Shown: piece by piece, positions 1 to 11,962 of the stretch
Layout of the letters: each line of letters begins with the position of its first letter
Numbering within the stretch: the stretch's first letter is position 1
Assembly: GCF_907165205.1 (NCBI RefSeq)
Contig: NC_058190.1
Span: forward strand, 4,348,001 to 4,412,000
Length of the DNA: 64,000 bases
Reading direction: 5' to 3'
From: Coccinella septempunctata
Lineage: Eukaryota > Arthropoda > Insecta > Coleoptera > Coccinellidae
The notes under the pieces: generated by a model
What the model was told of the DNA's origin: nothing
Databases searched by the model: none
What the model saw: only the letters and a program-made list of their open reading frames with translations
Program-made: the position numbers and the translations under genes

Positions 1-130
1 TTTTAGTTATTATAATTTATTCCTTAAAATTATATATCATTAATTAAACAATTACGACAGTAACACTATTAAACAATATCAATCTCTTAATGCTATTGCG
101 TGAACAATATTTTTTGTTAGTCCATCTAGC

Positions 131-148
131 GTTCGTTCGTTCGTTCGT
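131..148. repeat. TTCG microsatellite
   Basis: A short perfect run of about four TTCG units. It sits upstream of the RTE-like tail and nothing suggests a function. Confidence 0.85.
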
Positions 149-271
149 GCTGTTTACTGGGTCAGAAGTGACACCTGTAGACATCTGGCGGGGATAACTA
201 AAAATGATGATTGATCAGTTTTCGACCGGAGAGGAAAAATGATTAAATTACTAAAATGGCTATGAAAAAAT

Positions 272-540
272 AAGGGTTGATCGTAGAAGGGTGAAAATTG
301 AGGATTGTATGTATTTTTGTATGTTGTATCATAAAAAAATAGAAATTAAAAATTTTGTCTGAAAAATAAAAAAAAAATTTAGGGGTGGACTACCCCTAAC
401 ATTTAGGGGGATGAAAAATAGATGTTTGCCGATTCTCATAGATACCGGATAAGCACAAAAAATTTCATCAAAATCGGTCAAGCCGTTTCGGAGGAGTATG
501 GCAACGAAAACTGTGACACGAGAATTTTATATATTAGATA
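272..540 (+). mobile_element. 3' tail of an RTE-like non-LTR retrotransposon
   Basis: The block has an A-rich stretch, a GGGGTGGAC...CCCC motif, then AAAATCGGTCAAGCCGTTTC and GACACGAGAATTTTATATA. I recognise this layout as the 3' untranslated tail of RTE-type LINEs in many insect genomes. No coding part is attached, so this would be a heavily 5'-truncated insertion. The family assignment comes from memory of the tail pattern, not from a search. The block ends in TATATTAGATA, compatible with the short-repeat tails of this clade. Confidence 0.55.
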
Positions 541-2239
541 GAACTTTTATAGAACAGCCAATGTCCGCCGCTGGCGGCTATTATATGGATGTCCCTGGGA
601 TGTCACAAAAAAAACTACTCAGAAGTTTTTTTGATAGCCTTTTCATGTACACAATAGAACATTTCTAAAGCGCTTTGCGCACACGAAATCGCTGTTTGTA
701 AGACTTTATATGAAATTCTTTTGTGAGGCCTTTTTTCTTTCATTTGAATGTTTGGGGATACCACATTCTATTTTAAATGAACTACAAAGTTTTTAAATGA
801 AATACAGAATACTATATAAGAATAAAAATATTTTAATGATACTCCAACAGGTACAAAAAGAAAAGAAATCACATTTCACATAAAAAATTGAACAACAAGA
901 AACAATTGATTAATATTATACTACAAAAAGGGAGAATAAACAAAAAAATATATATCACATTCAATAAAACAAACAGAAATAACCAAAAAGAAATATCACA
1001 TTTAACATGAAAAAACAGAAAAAAAAGAAAACAAACTGATTATATAATATTAGATGTACCGAAAAGGAAAATGAAAAAAACTTTATGAAAAATTTATTTT
1101 CCCTTCATTTTATCCTCCCTCCTCCTCTGCCTAATATGCCTAAACCAATCTTTGGCATAGAGTTCGAATACTTTCCTAGTGATTTGGAATTTTTATGGAT
1201 CACATCTATAAAATAAAAACAACTCAAACAATTAATTCACAAAATATATGAAGGTTAAGATGATTTTTTCCAATTAAAATAACAAAGAAAATAGCTGCAT
1301 GAAAGGATCTGGAAGATTTGAGTTGTATATAGCTCCTAAACAGGTTGATTTCCGAAACGATTTTATTTATTTAATTATTTGTACTGGTATTCAATTAAAG
1401 ATGGAACAATTTAAAGGAGTTTTCAAAAACAAGAACTTTTCTGGGACAATTTGAATTATTTTGTGATTCACAAGTGATGATTGATTATTATCATCGTCGG
1501 AAGAGTAATCTTACAAAATATTTTGGGAATTATCAACGGCAGAGATAGATTATCGAAATATGTTGAAATCCTGGATGATATGGCTTTAAACTTTATAAAG
1601 TTATTTCTTGAATAATTATAATAACCTTCCATATACTATTCGATTATTCCAACCAAAATACAATGATCTCTTATACCTAGTCCCAAATACACAAATAATA
1701 TTAACCACGCAGCGTGGATTCTTTTGAGGTTATATTTATGTTTCTGGACGTTATACTATACATTTAATTCATGTAATACTTACTTATTAATTGTATTTGG
1801 TTACTATGAATAGATCGATTCTAAATTCACAATTAAAACCAACACAGAAGTAGTTAATATTATACAAATCACCAATCAGCTTTCAACTCCGAACGGTCCA
1901 CAGTCCAAACTACGAAGAAAGTGGAAATGGCGGCAAAATGAAATAGGTGAATTGTATATTGTTTATTCGGAATAAACCTCTCAAGGCAAACTATGCGACG
2001 CGACGTCTAGAGAAGATATCCACACGTTTACATTATTTTCAACTCGACAGTACCTCTCAGTAGGTAGACAAAGAAATGCCACAGATGGCACAGATCAGAA
2101 CAAATAAAGATTTCCAATAGCCTTTGGAGACCTCTTTGGGAAGTGCATATTACGTTTCAAAGAAACATCCCCATGCCAACATTTTCGAAACATCCCAAAA
2201 CATCCCAGGGATGTTTGTGCTCGCTGGGAATATCCTAAA
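541..2239. other. Gene-free AT-rich stretch
   Basis: No coding region is supported. Positions 830-1080 are very A-rich, with a loosely repeated AGAAATxxCACATTTxACAT motif (near 866 and 990) that suggests an old local duplication. A short ORF-like stretch at 2124-2239 is rich in CATCCC repeats and has no recognisable protein signature. Confidence 0.5.
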
Positions 2240-2468
2240 CGAAACCACATGGTCGAATCAGGAGATAAGTTTTTTCCCACTGCTTTGCGATAATTCAGCT
2301 AACAAACAGTCTAGGGTTGTATTAGGATCTGTTTCAGTAATTATTTTAAATTTTTTCTCAACTTTGTCATTTTGAAAATTTTGTATAGGTGATTTTTGGT
2401 GAAACGCTTCATTTTGACCAGCTCTACCTTCTGTTGAAATAAAAAGCCCCACCTTCAAATACACCCTA
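2240..2468. repeat. Dispersed repeat family R1 (ACAGGGTGTATTTGAAG end), copy 1
   Basis: This block is the reverse complement of 40372-40640 and 57112-57358, and its end portion recurs at 15285-15350. Shared landmarks, read inward from the right end, are TTCAAATACACCC, CTTCTGTTGAA, GGTGATTTTTGGTGAAACG and ATTCAGCTAACAAAC. The copies differ by scattered substitutions. It is non-coding. The open frames seen on both strands arise from the repeat and are not conserved between copies. Confidence 0.7.
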
Positions 2469-3382
2469 TATAACAGCTTGCATAAAATATCTACCGAAGT
2501 TACAACAACTATTGTCGAAAATACCTACGTACTATACAACCAGATCAAACCTATTTCGAACCTATCGGTACATCAAGGCACACACGTAACAGACCGTAAC
2601 ATATTTTGCAGTATTCTAATGAACTTCCTAACAACATAAAATTATTCAATAATAATAATGGAAAGTTAAGTATATAAACTAAAAAATACATGCAAGTAAA
2701 CTATAGGGCGTTTTTGGAAGACACGAAATCAACTATATATAATTTGAGAAAATTTACTCAGGCTATCTGCTACGTTATTATGTGTGATCTAACAGTGGGA
2801 CGCTTTTTCGCCTGGCTATCTAGTGGTTGGCTGCTGGGCTCCTCACTTTCTCCGCTCTGAATTCTTAATCTTATTTTGCATCCATTATATATGAAGCGGT
2901 GAATGGTTCACGACACAGACATGGATTCGTTCATTGCTAGTGTGAATTCAGTTAGCGATAGCACACATTGATTTATAGAAATATTTTTCTGCTTATAAGT
3001 AGATGTATTTGAGATAACTCATGTATGAGTGTATTCAGTATTTTTGTTTGTTCTTAACTATTCATGGTGAATAAATTTGATTTGATCAGATATATTCAGA
3101 AAAAAATTTGTTTCATTCTGACAGTCCGAGAACCCCAACTCTGACGATCATAATAAACCGATATTATTCTGTCTACGATGTTTCGAACATCCAAAATGGG
3201 TCTTTGCAAATAGCTAATTATTCGCTTGGGTATTCTATTGTAAATAATGGAAAACACTAGTCGACTGCAGCATTGATATCAGGCATACGGTATGAAACGT
3301 GGTGGAAGGTTATGTAGGAGCCTACATAGTAAGTGGGGTTTGGTTCAGTCTTTGTGGGCCATCGTGATGAGATGTGAAAATA
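2469..3382. other. Gene-free stretch before the first Tc1 element
   Basis: No gene is supported. A plus-strand AATAAA near 3070, followed by TTTGTTTCATTCTGACAGTCCGAG-like sequence, could be the end of an old LTR. No matching copy or target duplication is present, so this is not called. Confidence 0.4.
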
Positions 3383-4829
3383 AACTGCTCCACAAGAGTT
3401 ACGGATATCGTTTTCAATCGTTTTTAAAAGTATGTTTTCTTAGAGAAAATTGTGAAAAATCATTTGAAACCCAATAAAAAATTGAATAAATCCAATAAAA
3501 ATCAGTATGAGATATTTCGTCAACCTGGTCGCCTTTTTTCTGAAGTTTGGTTCTATGCATATCCTTCATGAATGTTCTTATTTTGAAATGAAGTGAGTTT
3601 ATCAACGGCTTCGATTTGAAACGAGTTTTCTGAAAATGCCAACACGTAAATTAACAAACGCTGAGGGCTATCGGAATGCTACAGGCTCGGCTACAGGGTG
3701 GTCTAACTCAGGTTGTTGTAGCGGAAAGGCTCCAAGTCAGCCAAAGTGTGATATATGGACTTTGGAATAGGTTCAGGGAGACAGGTTCCGTGTTGGAAAG
3801 ACCAAGGCTTGGTGGGCGACGAAAAACAACACCTGCTCAGGATCGTTTCATCACCGTTTCGGCGAGAAGTAACTCTACATCTACGTGTAGAATGCTACGG
3901 AATACTCTTCAAAATGCAGATGGGGTCCAAGTTTCCATCGAAACCATCAGACGAAGTTTGAGAGAGGTGAATCTAGTTTCTAGACGTCCATTAAGAGGAG
4001 ATCCATTAACACGTGACCATAAGCGTCAAAGACTGGAATGGGCAAGGCAACATATCAATTGGAACTATCAATGGCGTAGTGTCCTTTTCACTGATGAATC
4101 CAGATATGGACGATTTTCAGATTCTCGAAGAATAAGGGTATGGACAATCCCACGCATACCCCGTAATCGTCGCTATGTCCAAGAAGTCCATCCATTCCGA
4201 GGGGGTAGTGTTATGGTATGGGCCGGCATATGTTTCAACAGGCGCACAGATCTACACATTTGTTCTGAGAATATGTCATTGACAATGATGTGCCAAATTT
4301 TCTCGCTGCTATTGGTGAAACTTTTCAATTTCTAGATGATAACGCTAGACCGCACCGTGCAGCCATAGTTGAGAATGCGCTCGAGGAGCTTGGTATTCCA
4401 CATTTACCAATACCTCCGCACTCACCAGATTTGAATTGCATAGAACATTCATGGGATATGCTCCAAAGAAGATTAGATAATCATCAACATACCCCAGAAT
4501 CCTTAAATGATCTGAGAGAGCTTCTGCCCCGTTTATGGAACCAAATTCCTCAAGAAATGTTCAACAACGTCGTGTGTAGTATGCAAACAAGATGTCGAGC
4601 TGTTATTGATGCCCGTGGAAGCCATACATTGTATTGATAATCTTAAAATGCTTGAATTATCTAGGAATAAAATTTCGTTATTTTACTCGATTTTTCTTAA
4701 CCATCCTGTATACGCTGCAGACCTACGGGCTAAAATTAATTTGCAACTTGAATTCATATTAATATGAATCTTTTTTAACTATATTTTTTTGCAATTTAAG
4801 TCAATATCCCTAACTCATGTAGAACAGAT
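3383..4829 (+). mobile_element. Tc1-like DNA transposon, copy A (full length, inactive)
   Basis: This 1447-bp element has inverted ends starting AACTGCTCCACAAGAG and is flanked by TA on both sides (3381-3382 and 4830-4831). TA target duplication is the hallmark of Tc1/mariner insertion. The ends match copy B (10467-11906), which lies in the opposite orientation. Both copies enclose one broken transposase gene. The right end has several substitutions (AGAACAG for GGAGCAG), so the copy is old. Confidence 0.9.
3636..4637 (+). pseudogene. Tc1-family transposase, DD34E type, broken
   Basis: The gene starts at the ATG at 3636 (MPTRKLTNAE) and shifts frame within about 25 bp. It then reads an N-terminal helix-turn-helix (QVSQSVIYGLWNRFRETGS), a GRRKTTP basic linker and a DDE_3-type core. 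The first catalytic Asp lies in LFTDESR, the second in LDDNARPH and the Glu in DLNCIEHSW. There are 34 residues between the second Asp and the Glu, as in Tc1. Compared with copy B, about 25 bp is missing near 4275, which causes another frameshift before the DNARPH block. It ends with RCRAVIDARG near the stop. It cannot make a functional transposase. Confidence 0.9.
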
Positions 4830-5193
4830 TATTTTTCAAAGCTGCCCACCGGTTTCACTTAAGACCCCCTCCTCCGGTCGAAATATCTATCACTACACTG
4901 TACTGATGAGGGACAATGTTCCCAAAGCGGTCTACACTTGTGTTTAGATGTGTTCTCTGGAATTCTCCTACACTTGTACATGACTAGGTGGCATTATTGG
5001 AATAACAATTCTACGGAACTGTCATTTTTTTTTCAACAATGGATTTCACTCATGGCGTAAAATTCCGGTACGTTTCCTCAATCAGAAGGGCAAACCATTT
5101 AAATATCGCGAACGATGATGAATCGTCAGGAAGATCGAAATTTATGTATTTTTAGTGAACAGAAGTCGAGAGCCGAATAAAGTCGTAAAATAG

Positions 5194-5490
5194 GTCGACG
5201 AATTTCTCCCCGCTCGGCTGAATTCAACTGCAAATCGAATTAAATGGAATGAAGTTATCAATTTCTCCTTGGAAGACACGTTCCTCGCCGAATTCGGAAG
5301 TAGGGAAATGGGGATAATCATCTCATAAATCATCCCGGACTCCGCAATGAATAACCTGACTAAAAAGATTAATGATGCCAGCATTGAAGTACAAGAATTG
5401 AATATTGTACTCGACTTCATGAATGAGTGCGAAATTCCAAAATATGTTCATAATCGAGGGCGGCTCGTCGGAACAAAATTCACGATGTAG
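5194..5490 (+). pseudogene. Unrecognised coding-like frame with one internal stop
   Basis: One plus-strand frame runs 98 codons with a single in-frame TAA at 5326-5328. Before the stop it reads RIKWNEVINFSLEDTFLAEF. After it comes ATG at 5347 with MNNLTKKINDASIEVQELN and then FMNECEIPKYV. Composition is protein-like (mixed hydrophobic and charged residues, amphipathic spacing), unlike the surrounding AT-rich noise. It could be a decayed exon or a TE fragment. I do not recognise it, and a chance frame cannot be excluded. Confidence 0.3.
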
Positions 5491-5567
5491 GTCATTGTAG
5501 GTACTTATATGTTTATCATAATTCTCATGACTAAATAAAAAAAAAATAAAAATATTTTAGACAGCCT

Positions 5568-6455
5568 GATTCATTCATTTTTCTGTATCCCGTTACCGAG
5601 AATAAATCTACAAAAAGATTAAAAAACAAAACTATCGGTGAAATCAAACTTATAATTTCTTAGGGCAACTTGCGACTGTGTGCCCTCCTGTGACTGACGA
5701 GACCCAACCGTGACCTACAGATCCTTCCACACTCCGGGCATGGATAGTCACCAACCAGATCTTGCCGCCGGTGTATTCTTCTCCATTATAACTGTGGAGC
5801 AAAGACCTCCCCTGTGATCTGTCCAACGCTAGTTGTTCCCAGTTATGATTGGCATTAACTGATTTTAGGGATTGATGCAGTATATCCTTAAACCGCTTAT
5901 ACTGGCCTCCTGGTTTCCGAGCTGCCTTTGTGAATTCGCCGTACAGAGATATTTTGGGGAGTCTTGTGTCTTGCATCCTCAGAATGTGACCGCTCCATCT
6001 GAGTCGGGCCCTCGTTACTTGAGTCTCAATTGTTATACAACTCGCGCGCTGCAAGAATTCTGCATTTGAAACTTCGTAGAACCATCTGATGTGCATTATT
6101 TGTCTCAGCAGATTACGTTGTTGCGTGTTCAAGCTGTTTAATGTGTCGCCTGTAGGAATCCATCTTTCGCTTCCATAAGAAGCGTTGGGAGGACCACTGC
6201 ATTGTGAACAGCTGTCTTGGTCTTCAAATTGAGGTCGTGATTTCTAAAAACTCTGTCATGTAGCTTCCAGAATGCCAGTGATGCCGAATTTATACGGTTG
6301 TGTATTTCCGTGTCCAGGTTAGCCCTAGTATTTATGAAGCTTCCCAAGTATTTGAACTGCTCAACCTGTTCTAGAGTTTCATCCCCCAGGCTGATATCTG
6401 TAACTTCTGTTTGATACTTTTTTTCGCCGGGTTTCAAAATATTCAACCAAATTTT
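5568..6455 (-). pseudogene. Non-LTR retrotransposon 3' fragment, LINE copy 1
   Basis: Read on the minus strand, this is the part of a LINE polyprotein downstream of the reverse transcriptase palm. It includes EQFKYLGSFINTRANLDTEI and TKTAVHNAVVLPTLL, then an interruption, then LRQIMHIRWFYEVSNAEFLQ and RLRWSGHILRMQDTRLPK. The last is the typical C-terminal region of CR1/L2/RTE-like elements. A frame break separates the two halves near 6135. The 3' end (lower coordinates) has an untranslated tail shared with LINE copy 3 and ends in an ATGA-type simple repeat. Clade assignment is tentative. Confidence 0.8.
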
Positions 6456-6465
6456 ATTTAAACAG

Positions 6466-7383
6466 TTGGGAAAAAGTAACTGTGACTAAAGAGACACAAT
6501 CTTGACATAGAAATCTTTCCACACTCCAGGCATGGATAGCCACCAATCAGTTCTAGCCTCCGCTGTATTCTTCTCGAGTCACCATTATAACTGTGGATCA
6601 ACAACTTCAACTGTGATCTGTCTAACGTTAGCTGTTCCCAGTTATGATTGGTATTGACTGATCCTTAAACCGCTCATACTGGACTCATGGTTTCCGAGAT
6701 CCTTCTGTGAATTCACCACACAGAGCTATTTTGGGGAGTCCTGTGACTGAATTGTTATAAAACTCGGGCGCTGCAAGACTTCTGCATTTGAAACTTTGTG
6801 GAACCATCTGATGTGCATTATTTGTCTTAGATGACGTTGTTGCTGTTTGATATGTCGCCTGTAGGGCGTCCAGCTTTCGCTTCCGTAAAGAAGCGTTGGG
6901 AGGACCACTGCTTTGTAAACAGCTGTCTTGGTCTTCAGATTGGGGTCGTGATTTGGAAACACTCTGTCTTTTAGCTTCGAGAATGCCCGTGATGCCGAAT
7001 TGATACGATTGTGTATTTCCGTGTCCAGGTTAGCCCTAGTATTTATGAAGCTTCCCAAGTATTTGAACTGCTTGACCTGTTCTAGAGTGTCATTCTCCAG
7101 GCTGATATCTGTTTCAAGGCTTTCTGGCGGACTTACCAGGATTTTGGTTTTGTCAATATTGAATCTGAGACCCAAAGCTCCTTATAGATATTTATAGGTG
7201 TCCAACATTATCTGTAGATCCTCTGAGCTGCTAGCGATAAGTGCGCAGTCGTCTGCGCAAGTTTCGTGATAAACTTTGTACGGGTTTTTGCTCTGAGCGC
7301 TTCAGGTTGAACAGGCCTCCATCCAATTTGAATTTTATTTCAACACCTCTTACAGGCATACTCATGTCAGCAATTATCGAGAC
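6466..7383 (-). pseudogene. Non-LTR retrotransposon fragment, LINE copy 2
   Basis: A second copy of the same LINE lies head-to-tail with copy 1, 10 bp away. On the minus strand it covers the RT palm remnant (ADDCALIASSSEDLQ, with CADD in place of YADD near 7255), LGLRFNIDKTKILVSPPESL, KQFKYLGSFINTRANLD and TLLYGSESWTPYRR, then decays into LRQIMHIRWFHKVSNAEVLQ. Homology to copy 3 stops abruptly at about 7383, where unrelated sequence is joined. That joint is either a rearrangement or the true 5' truncation point. Confidence 0.8.
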
Positions 7384-8369
7384 AGTGAACGACGGTTTGA
7401 TGACGGTATCGGTATTCCAGCAATCGCCCTGCATCTTTACGGAATCGGTTGACGGCTCTTTTTGTCTCTGCATTTGAAAGTCCAGTAGTGTATCAACTAT
7501 GAATAAACCGCCGCGCCGTTCTCTATGAGAATGCAATCTCGGCATCATAAACACCAGTGCATTTGTTTTCCATGTTTTAGAGGTTTTTGTTGCCGATGCA
7601 TTCGGTTTGCTGTAATGAACTCTGAATAAAACCTATGTTCTTTGAGTTCTTAAATTCTCTGAATCATTTCCAAGTACCTATGTGAGTTTGCATGCATGTG
7701 ATTTTCATTTGCAGCTTCTGTTCTCTTTATTTTTATAAATCAAAATGGAGCCCTGCTTTGTACTGTTATGGCTCAACATCGGCTGAACCACTTTAATTTA
7801 TTTTTTATTCGGAATTTTCCTTATACTTTTTAAAATGATTTAAGGGAAGGAAAGTTCAGTAAAGTTGCCAGGAAATCTAGGAAAATCATCATAAGTCTCA
7901 AAAATCCATGCTTTTAACACGGTCAATCGTATGTTTTTGTATTGACAACTGTTCAACATTATTTGTTTATGCAACATAGAGAATGAAAAATGTTGTTAAC
8001 AAAGAGGCACTGAAATGAGAAAATCGATGTTCACTTCGAATGAAAAATATACATAATATTAAATGTATTAATATGTACTGAATAAATTTTCTCAATAAAA
8101 AGTTCCACATAAAAACCTTTTTCATACTATTCAAGTTCAGCCTTCTAATAATTGTAAAGACCTAAAAATTGTCGTACAGTTCACGTCGAGATTTTGATCA
8201 GTCCCTATGTCAATGAAATAATCTCACAACTTTATCTGAGTATTCAAGAATAGATGCTCTTTAATTAAGTTACTGAATTTATTTAGAAAATAATGTTACT
8301 GAGAATTATCAGTAAAAATGAAATATTCAACATCATTTATTAGAATACTCAGTTCATCAGAATCTGAAT
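7384..8369. other. Junction sequence and gene-free stretch
   Basis: The part next to LINE copy 2 (7384-7560) is more GC-rich than its surroundings. On the minus strand it has an open frame (reading SHRERRGGLFIVDTLLDFQM) that continues into the LINE frame. It has no counterpart in LINE copy 3 and was not identified. It may come from another retroelement. The rest, to 8369, is AT-rich with no recognised feature. Confidence 0.4.
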
Positions 8370-9458
8370 TGTTAAAAATTGAGCGAAGCCCCTCTCCACT
8401 TTCTCTTGTCTACGACCCTGACTAGCTCCGGATGGCCACATATAGTACCCCAATTCTGCACATTCTCTTATCATTTTCTTTGTTCACCTTGTTGAATTTA
8501 CTTGTCCTTAACCTCGATTATTGTAATACATGTCTATCAGTTCATCTCATTCGAGTAATTCTCAGTCTTTTCGTTCAATTCTGGTGCTAACTTGATTTCC
8601 TCAAAAGGTTATGTACTCGCAAAATTATTAATTTAACCATTTTCATGTATGAAATGTGCTCACGTGTGAATTACATTGAATCTTCAAATAGATTTTGATC
8701 TTCACTAATACTGCTCATTTAATATGTTAAATCGAGTCAAGTCATTCATTTATCTGCTCAGCCATGATACTGGTTGACAGTCTCTCGTCCTGATTCCACC
8801 CTGGAATATCTGCTCTGATAATCGTATACACTCTCAATTGGTATGATGTTACGCATGATTCTTTGTACTTTCATTGATACATTCTCATATTCATTCATCG
8901 TGCTCGATTTAAATGTTAGTTGTCAAGCTCTTCTCGAAACCAACGATTAGTGGTTTCCCTCATTAGTACTCTCTTTTTGTAACTCTCACAATTTATTATT
9001 TGTATCTCCTATTCTTCTGATGGACGTTCTAACCATGCTTACTTGTAAGCAGTCCGTCTCTGTAAATGTTGTATTATCTGCCCAAAGTTTGCACTCTTCA
9101 AGATCAACGTTTTCAATATTGATTATAATATTCTTACTCTTGTCATTTGAATGATAAAATTCTTGCTCTGCCCGTATTTTAATTATTAAGTATTGCCCGA
9201 CACAGACTAACAAAATTTAGTTTTCACCTCTTGGCCTATTTCCTTATTACAATTCAGCCTTCTCATTGAAATTCATTATTCTAACATTCTGTTTTTCTGA
9301 TGGATTAAAGGGGCTCTCGCAATCAATTTTCATTGATGGCTGGGCTCGGTCACTCTTAAAACGTTGTGTTAATTTTGAATTTATCAAACTTTCTCAAAGT
9401 CTAAGTCTAACCTCAACTGACTTCTCATTTGAACTACTCTAGATTATATCTGTTTTAG
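8370..9458 (+). mobile_element. LTR family B, truncated copy
   Basis: It starts with TGTTAAAAATTGAGCGAAGC, exactly as the solo LTR at 18910. It then follows that LTR with shared blocks (AGCTCCGG, TTCTGGTGCTAA, ACTTGTAAGCAG, CTCTTCAAGATCA, CTTCTCATTTGAACT). It lacks a 100-bp GC-rich segment present in the other copy and loses homology near 9458, before the TTAACA end. No internal retrotransposon genes follow. The short minus-strand ORF at 8986-9213 lies inside it and is not conserved. Confidence 0.75.
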
Positions 9459-9574
9459 TGGAACTTTCTCGAATAAACAGTGCCGTACTGGTTACAATTT
9501 AATGGTCTGTTTGGTGCAGATTAGGATATAAGGGTTTCTTAGGATAGCAGGTCTGCATGAAAGGTCCTAACATG

Positions 9575-9795
9575 AAAGGTCCTATCTGCAAAATTTTTTT
9601 TTGAGAATATCCGGGGTTTTGCTTCTTTTCATTGTATAACACATAGTATTTCAACAAACTCTTCTTGTTTTATTTTATATTTTATGTCGAAAATAGAACT
9701 TGATTGCAAAACATAATTTTAATTCATCTCTTTCCAGTTAATAGATTTTTTATTATATTTTATTTTATTCATCACATTTTGCAGATAGGACCTTT
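9575..9795. mobile_element. Short terminal-inverted-repeat element (MITE-like)
   Basis: The two ends are perfect inverted repeats (AAAGGTCCTATCTGCAAAAT and its complement), 221 bp from end to end, with an AT-rich interior and no coding capacity. A partial repeat of the left end (AAAGGTCCTAA) lies just outside at 9560. A clean target duplication was not found. The outer AGGTCCT resembles the ends of the MITE family at 14907 and 17774. Confidence 0.65.
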
Positions 9796-10466
9796 ATTAT
9801 AAGCAAGGCAGAGGTTATTCATTCACATGCTTCATGTAATTTGTGAAAATGAATGAATAAATCAGATATTTCGAATTTTATTCAGGAAAATATGCATATT
9901 ACAGTCATCTTATTCTCACAACGCAACGTAGACACACATAGTGGACTGTTGATTAATCTTTTCATGGAGTGATTGAAGTGGAAAGAGCTCTTTCAATGTT
10001 TCTTGGAAGACAATTTTATATCCAGCAGTTAGCATGATGTATTATATCTAGTTCTATTACTTTATGCACTAATCTTACGATTTAATTTTATTCTGAGAAA
10101 CATATAGTTTTTGAACATTCGTTCACATGCGAACTGTTGTGAGATGTTTTGGAATTTTCTTTTCAACGATGATTGATAAAAACACACCATTTGAAAACAC
10201 AAAATTTGCATCAGTTTATATTGATTTCCATAATTTTTCATGGTTTTGTTGAAACGTTCTCGAGAACAATTCTTTTTTCATATCATATGAGGGTTTCACA
10301 TATAGATCTCACATGGAAAAAAAAATTGCCTGATATATATTTTAACTATTCATGCCCCCCTCAGAAAGGGTTCCTTGTTTGAGGCGGATATAGGTGTTTT
10401 ATAATTGTTCTATATTTGTGCTCTGAATGCTATATTTAGGTAACAGAACAAGGAACAGTGTATATA
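9796..10466. other. Gene-free AT-rich stretch
   Basis: Nothing coding is supported. Only short chance frames and A/T runs are visible up to the Tc1 end at 10467. Confidence 0.5.
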
Positions 10467-11906
10467 AACTGCTCCACATGAGATAGGGATATTGAGTTGA
10501 ATTGCAAAAAAATATAGTTAAAATAAGATTTTTGTGATGAAAATTCATATTAATATGATTTCAAGTTGCAAATTAATTTTAGCCTGTAGGTTTGCAGCGT
10601 ATACAGGGTAGTTAAGAAAAATCGAGTAAAATAACGAAATTTTATTCCCAAAGAATTCAAGCATTTTAAGACTATCAATACAATATATGGCCTCCACGGG
10701 CATCAATAACAGCTTGACATCTTCTTTGCATACTACACACGGGGTTGTTCAACATTTCTTGAGGAATTTGGTTCCATAAACAGGGCAGAAGCTCTCTCAG
10801 ATCATTTGAGGCTTCTGGGGTAGGTTGATGATTATCTAATCTTCTTTGGAGCATATCCCATGCATGTTCTATGCAATTCAAATCTGGTGAATGCGGAGGT
10901 ATTAGTAAATGTGGAATACCAAGCTCCTCGCGCGCAATCTCAACTATGGCTGCACGGTGCGGTCTAGCGTTATCGTCTAGAAATTGAAAAGTTTCACCAA
11001 TAGCAGCTTGAAAATTTGGCACAACATTGTCAATGACAAGCTCCCTATAGTGTAAGGCGGTCATATTCCAAGGACAAATGTGTAGATCTGTGCACCCGTT
11101 AATACCATACCATAACACTACCCTCTCGGAATGGATGGACTTCTTGGACATACCGATTACGGGTATGCCTCGGATTGTCCATACCCGTATTTTTCGAGAA
11201 TCTGAAAATCGTCTATATCTGGATTCATCATTGAAAAGGACACTACGCCATTGATCGTTCCAATTGATATGTTGCCTTGCCCATTCCAGTCTTTGACGCT
11301 TATGGTCAAGTGTTAATGGAACTCCTCTTAACGGACGTCTAGAACCTAGATTCACCTCTCTCAAACGTCGTCTGATGGTTTCGATGGAAACTTGGACCCC
11401 ATCTGCATTTTGAAGAGTATTCCGTAGCATTCTACACGTAGATGTAGGGTTTCTTCTCGCCGAAACGGTGCGGTGATGAAACGATCCTGGGCAGGTGTTG
11501 TTTTTCGTCGCCCACCAAGCCTTGGTTTTTCCAACACGGAACCTGTCTCCCTGAACCTATTCCAAAGTCGAGATATCACACTTTGGCTGACTTGGAGCCT
11601 TTACGCTACAACAACCTGAATTAGGCCACCCTGTAGCATTTCGATAGCCCTATTAGCCTCAGCGTTTGTTAATTTACTTCTTTGGCCGTTAATAAACTGA
11701 CTTCATTTCAAAATAATAACATTTATGAAGCCTATGCAAAGAACCAAACTTCAGAAAAAAGGCGACCAGATTGACGAAATGTGTCATACTGATTTTTATT
11801 GGATCGATTCAAGTTGTTATTGAGTTTTAAATGATTTTATAGCGATTTTTAAAGATTAAAGACTTAAACGATTGAATACGATATCCCTAACTCTTGTGGA
11901 GCAGTG
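10467..11906 (-). mobile_element. Tc1-like DNA transposon, copy B (full length, inactive)
   Basis: This 1440-bp element has ends AACTGCTCCACATGAG and, on the other side, the complement of CACTGCTCCACAAGAG. It is flanked by TA (10465-10466 and 11907-11908). It is the same family as copy A but inverted. Ends and interior align over the full length apart from indels. Confidence 0.9.
10675..11690 (-). pseudogene. Tc1-family transposase, DD34E type, broken
   Basis: The start codon region is lost (ACGGCCAAAGAAG where copy A has ATGCCAACACG). An in-frame TAA follows VVVA, and a one-base shift near 11450 splits the helix-turn-helix/GRRKTTP part from the catalytic part. The catalytic part is open for about 250 residues: LFNDESR, FLDDNARPH and DLNCIEHAW retain all three acidic residues with the 34-residue spacing. 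The C-terminus RRCQAVIDARGG matches copy A. It has a more complete core than copy A but is still inactive. Confidence 0.9.
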
Positions 11907-11962
11907 TATTTCTGCTATACAACTGCTCTGTGGTCATCTGGGCATGTTTTACTTCTGAATGC

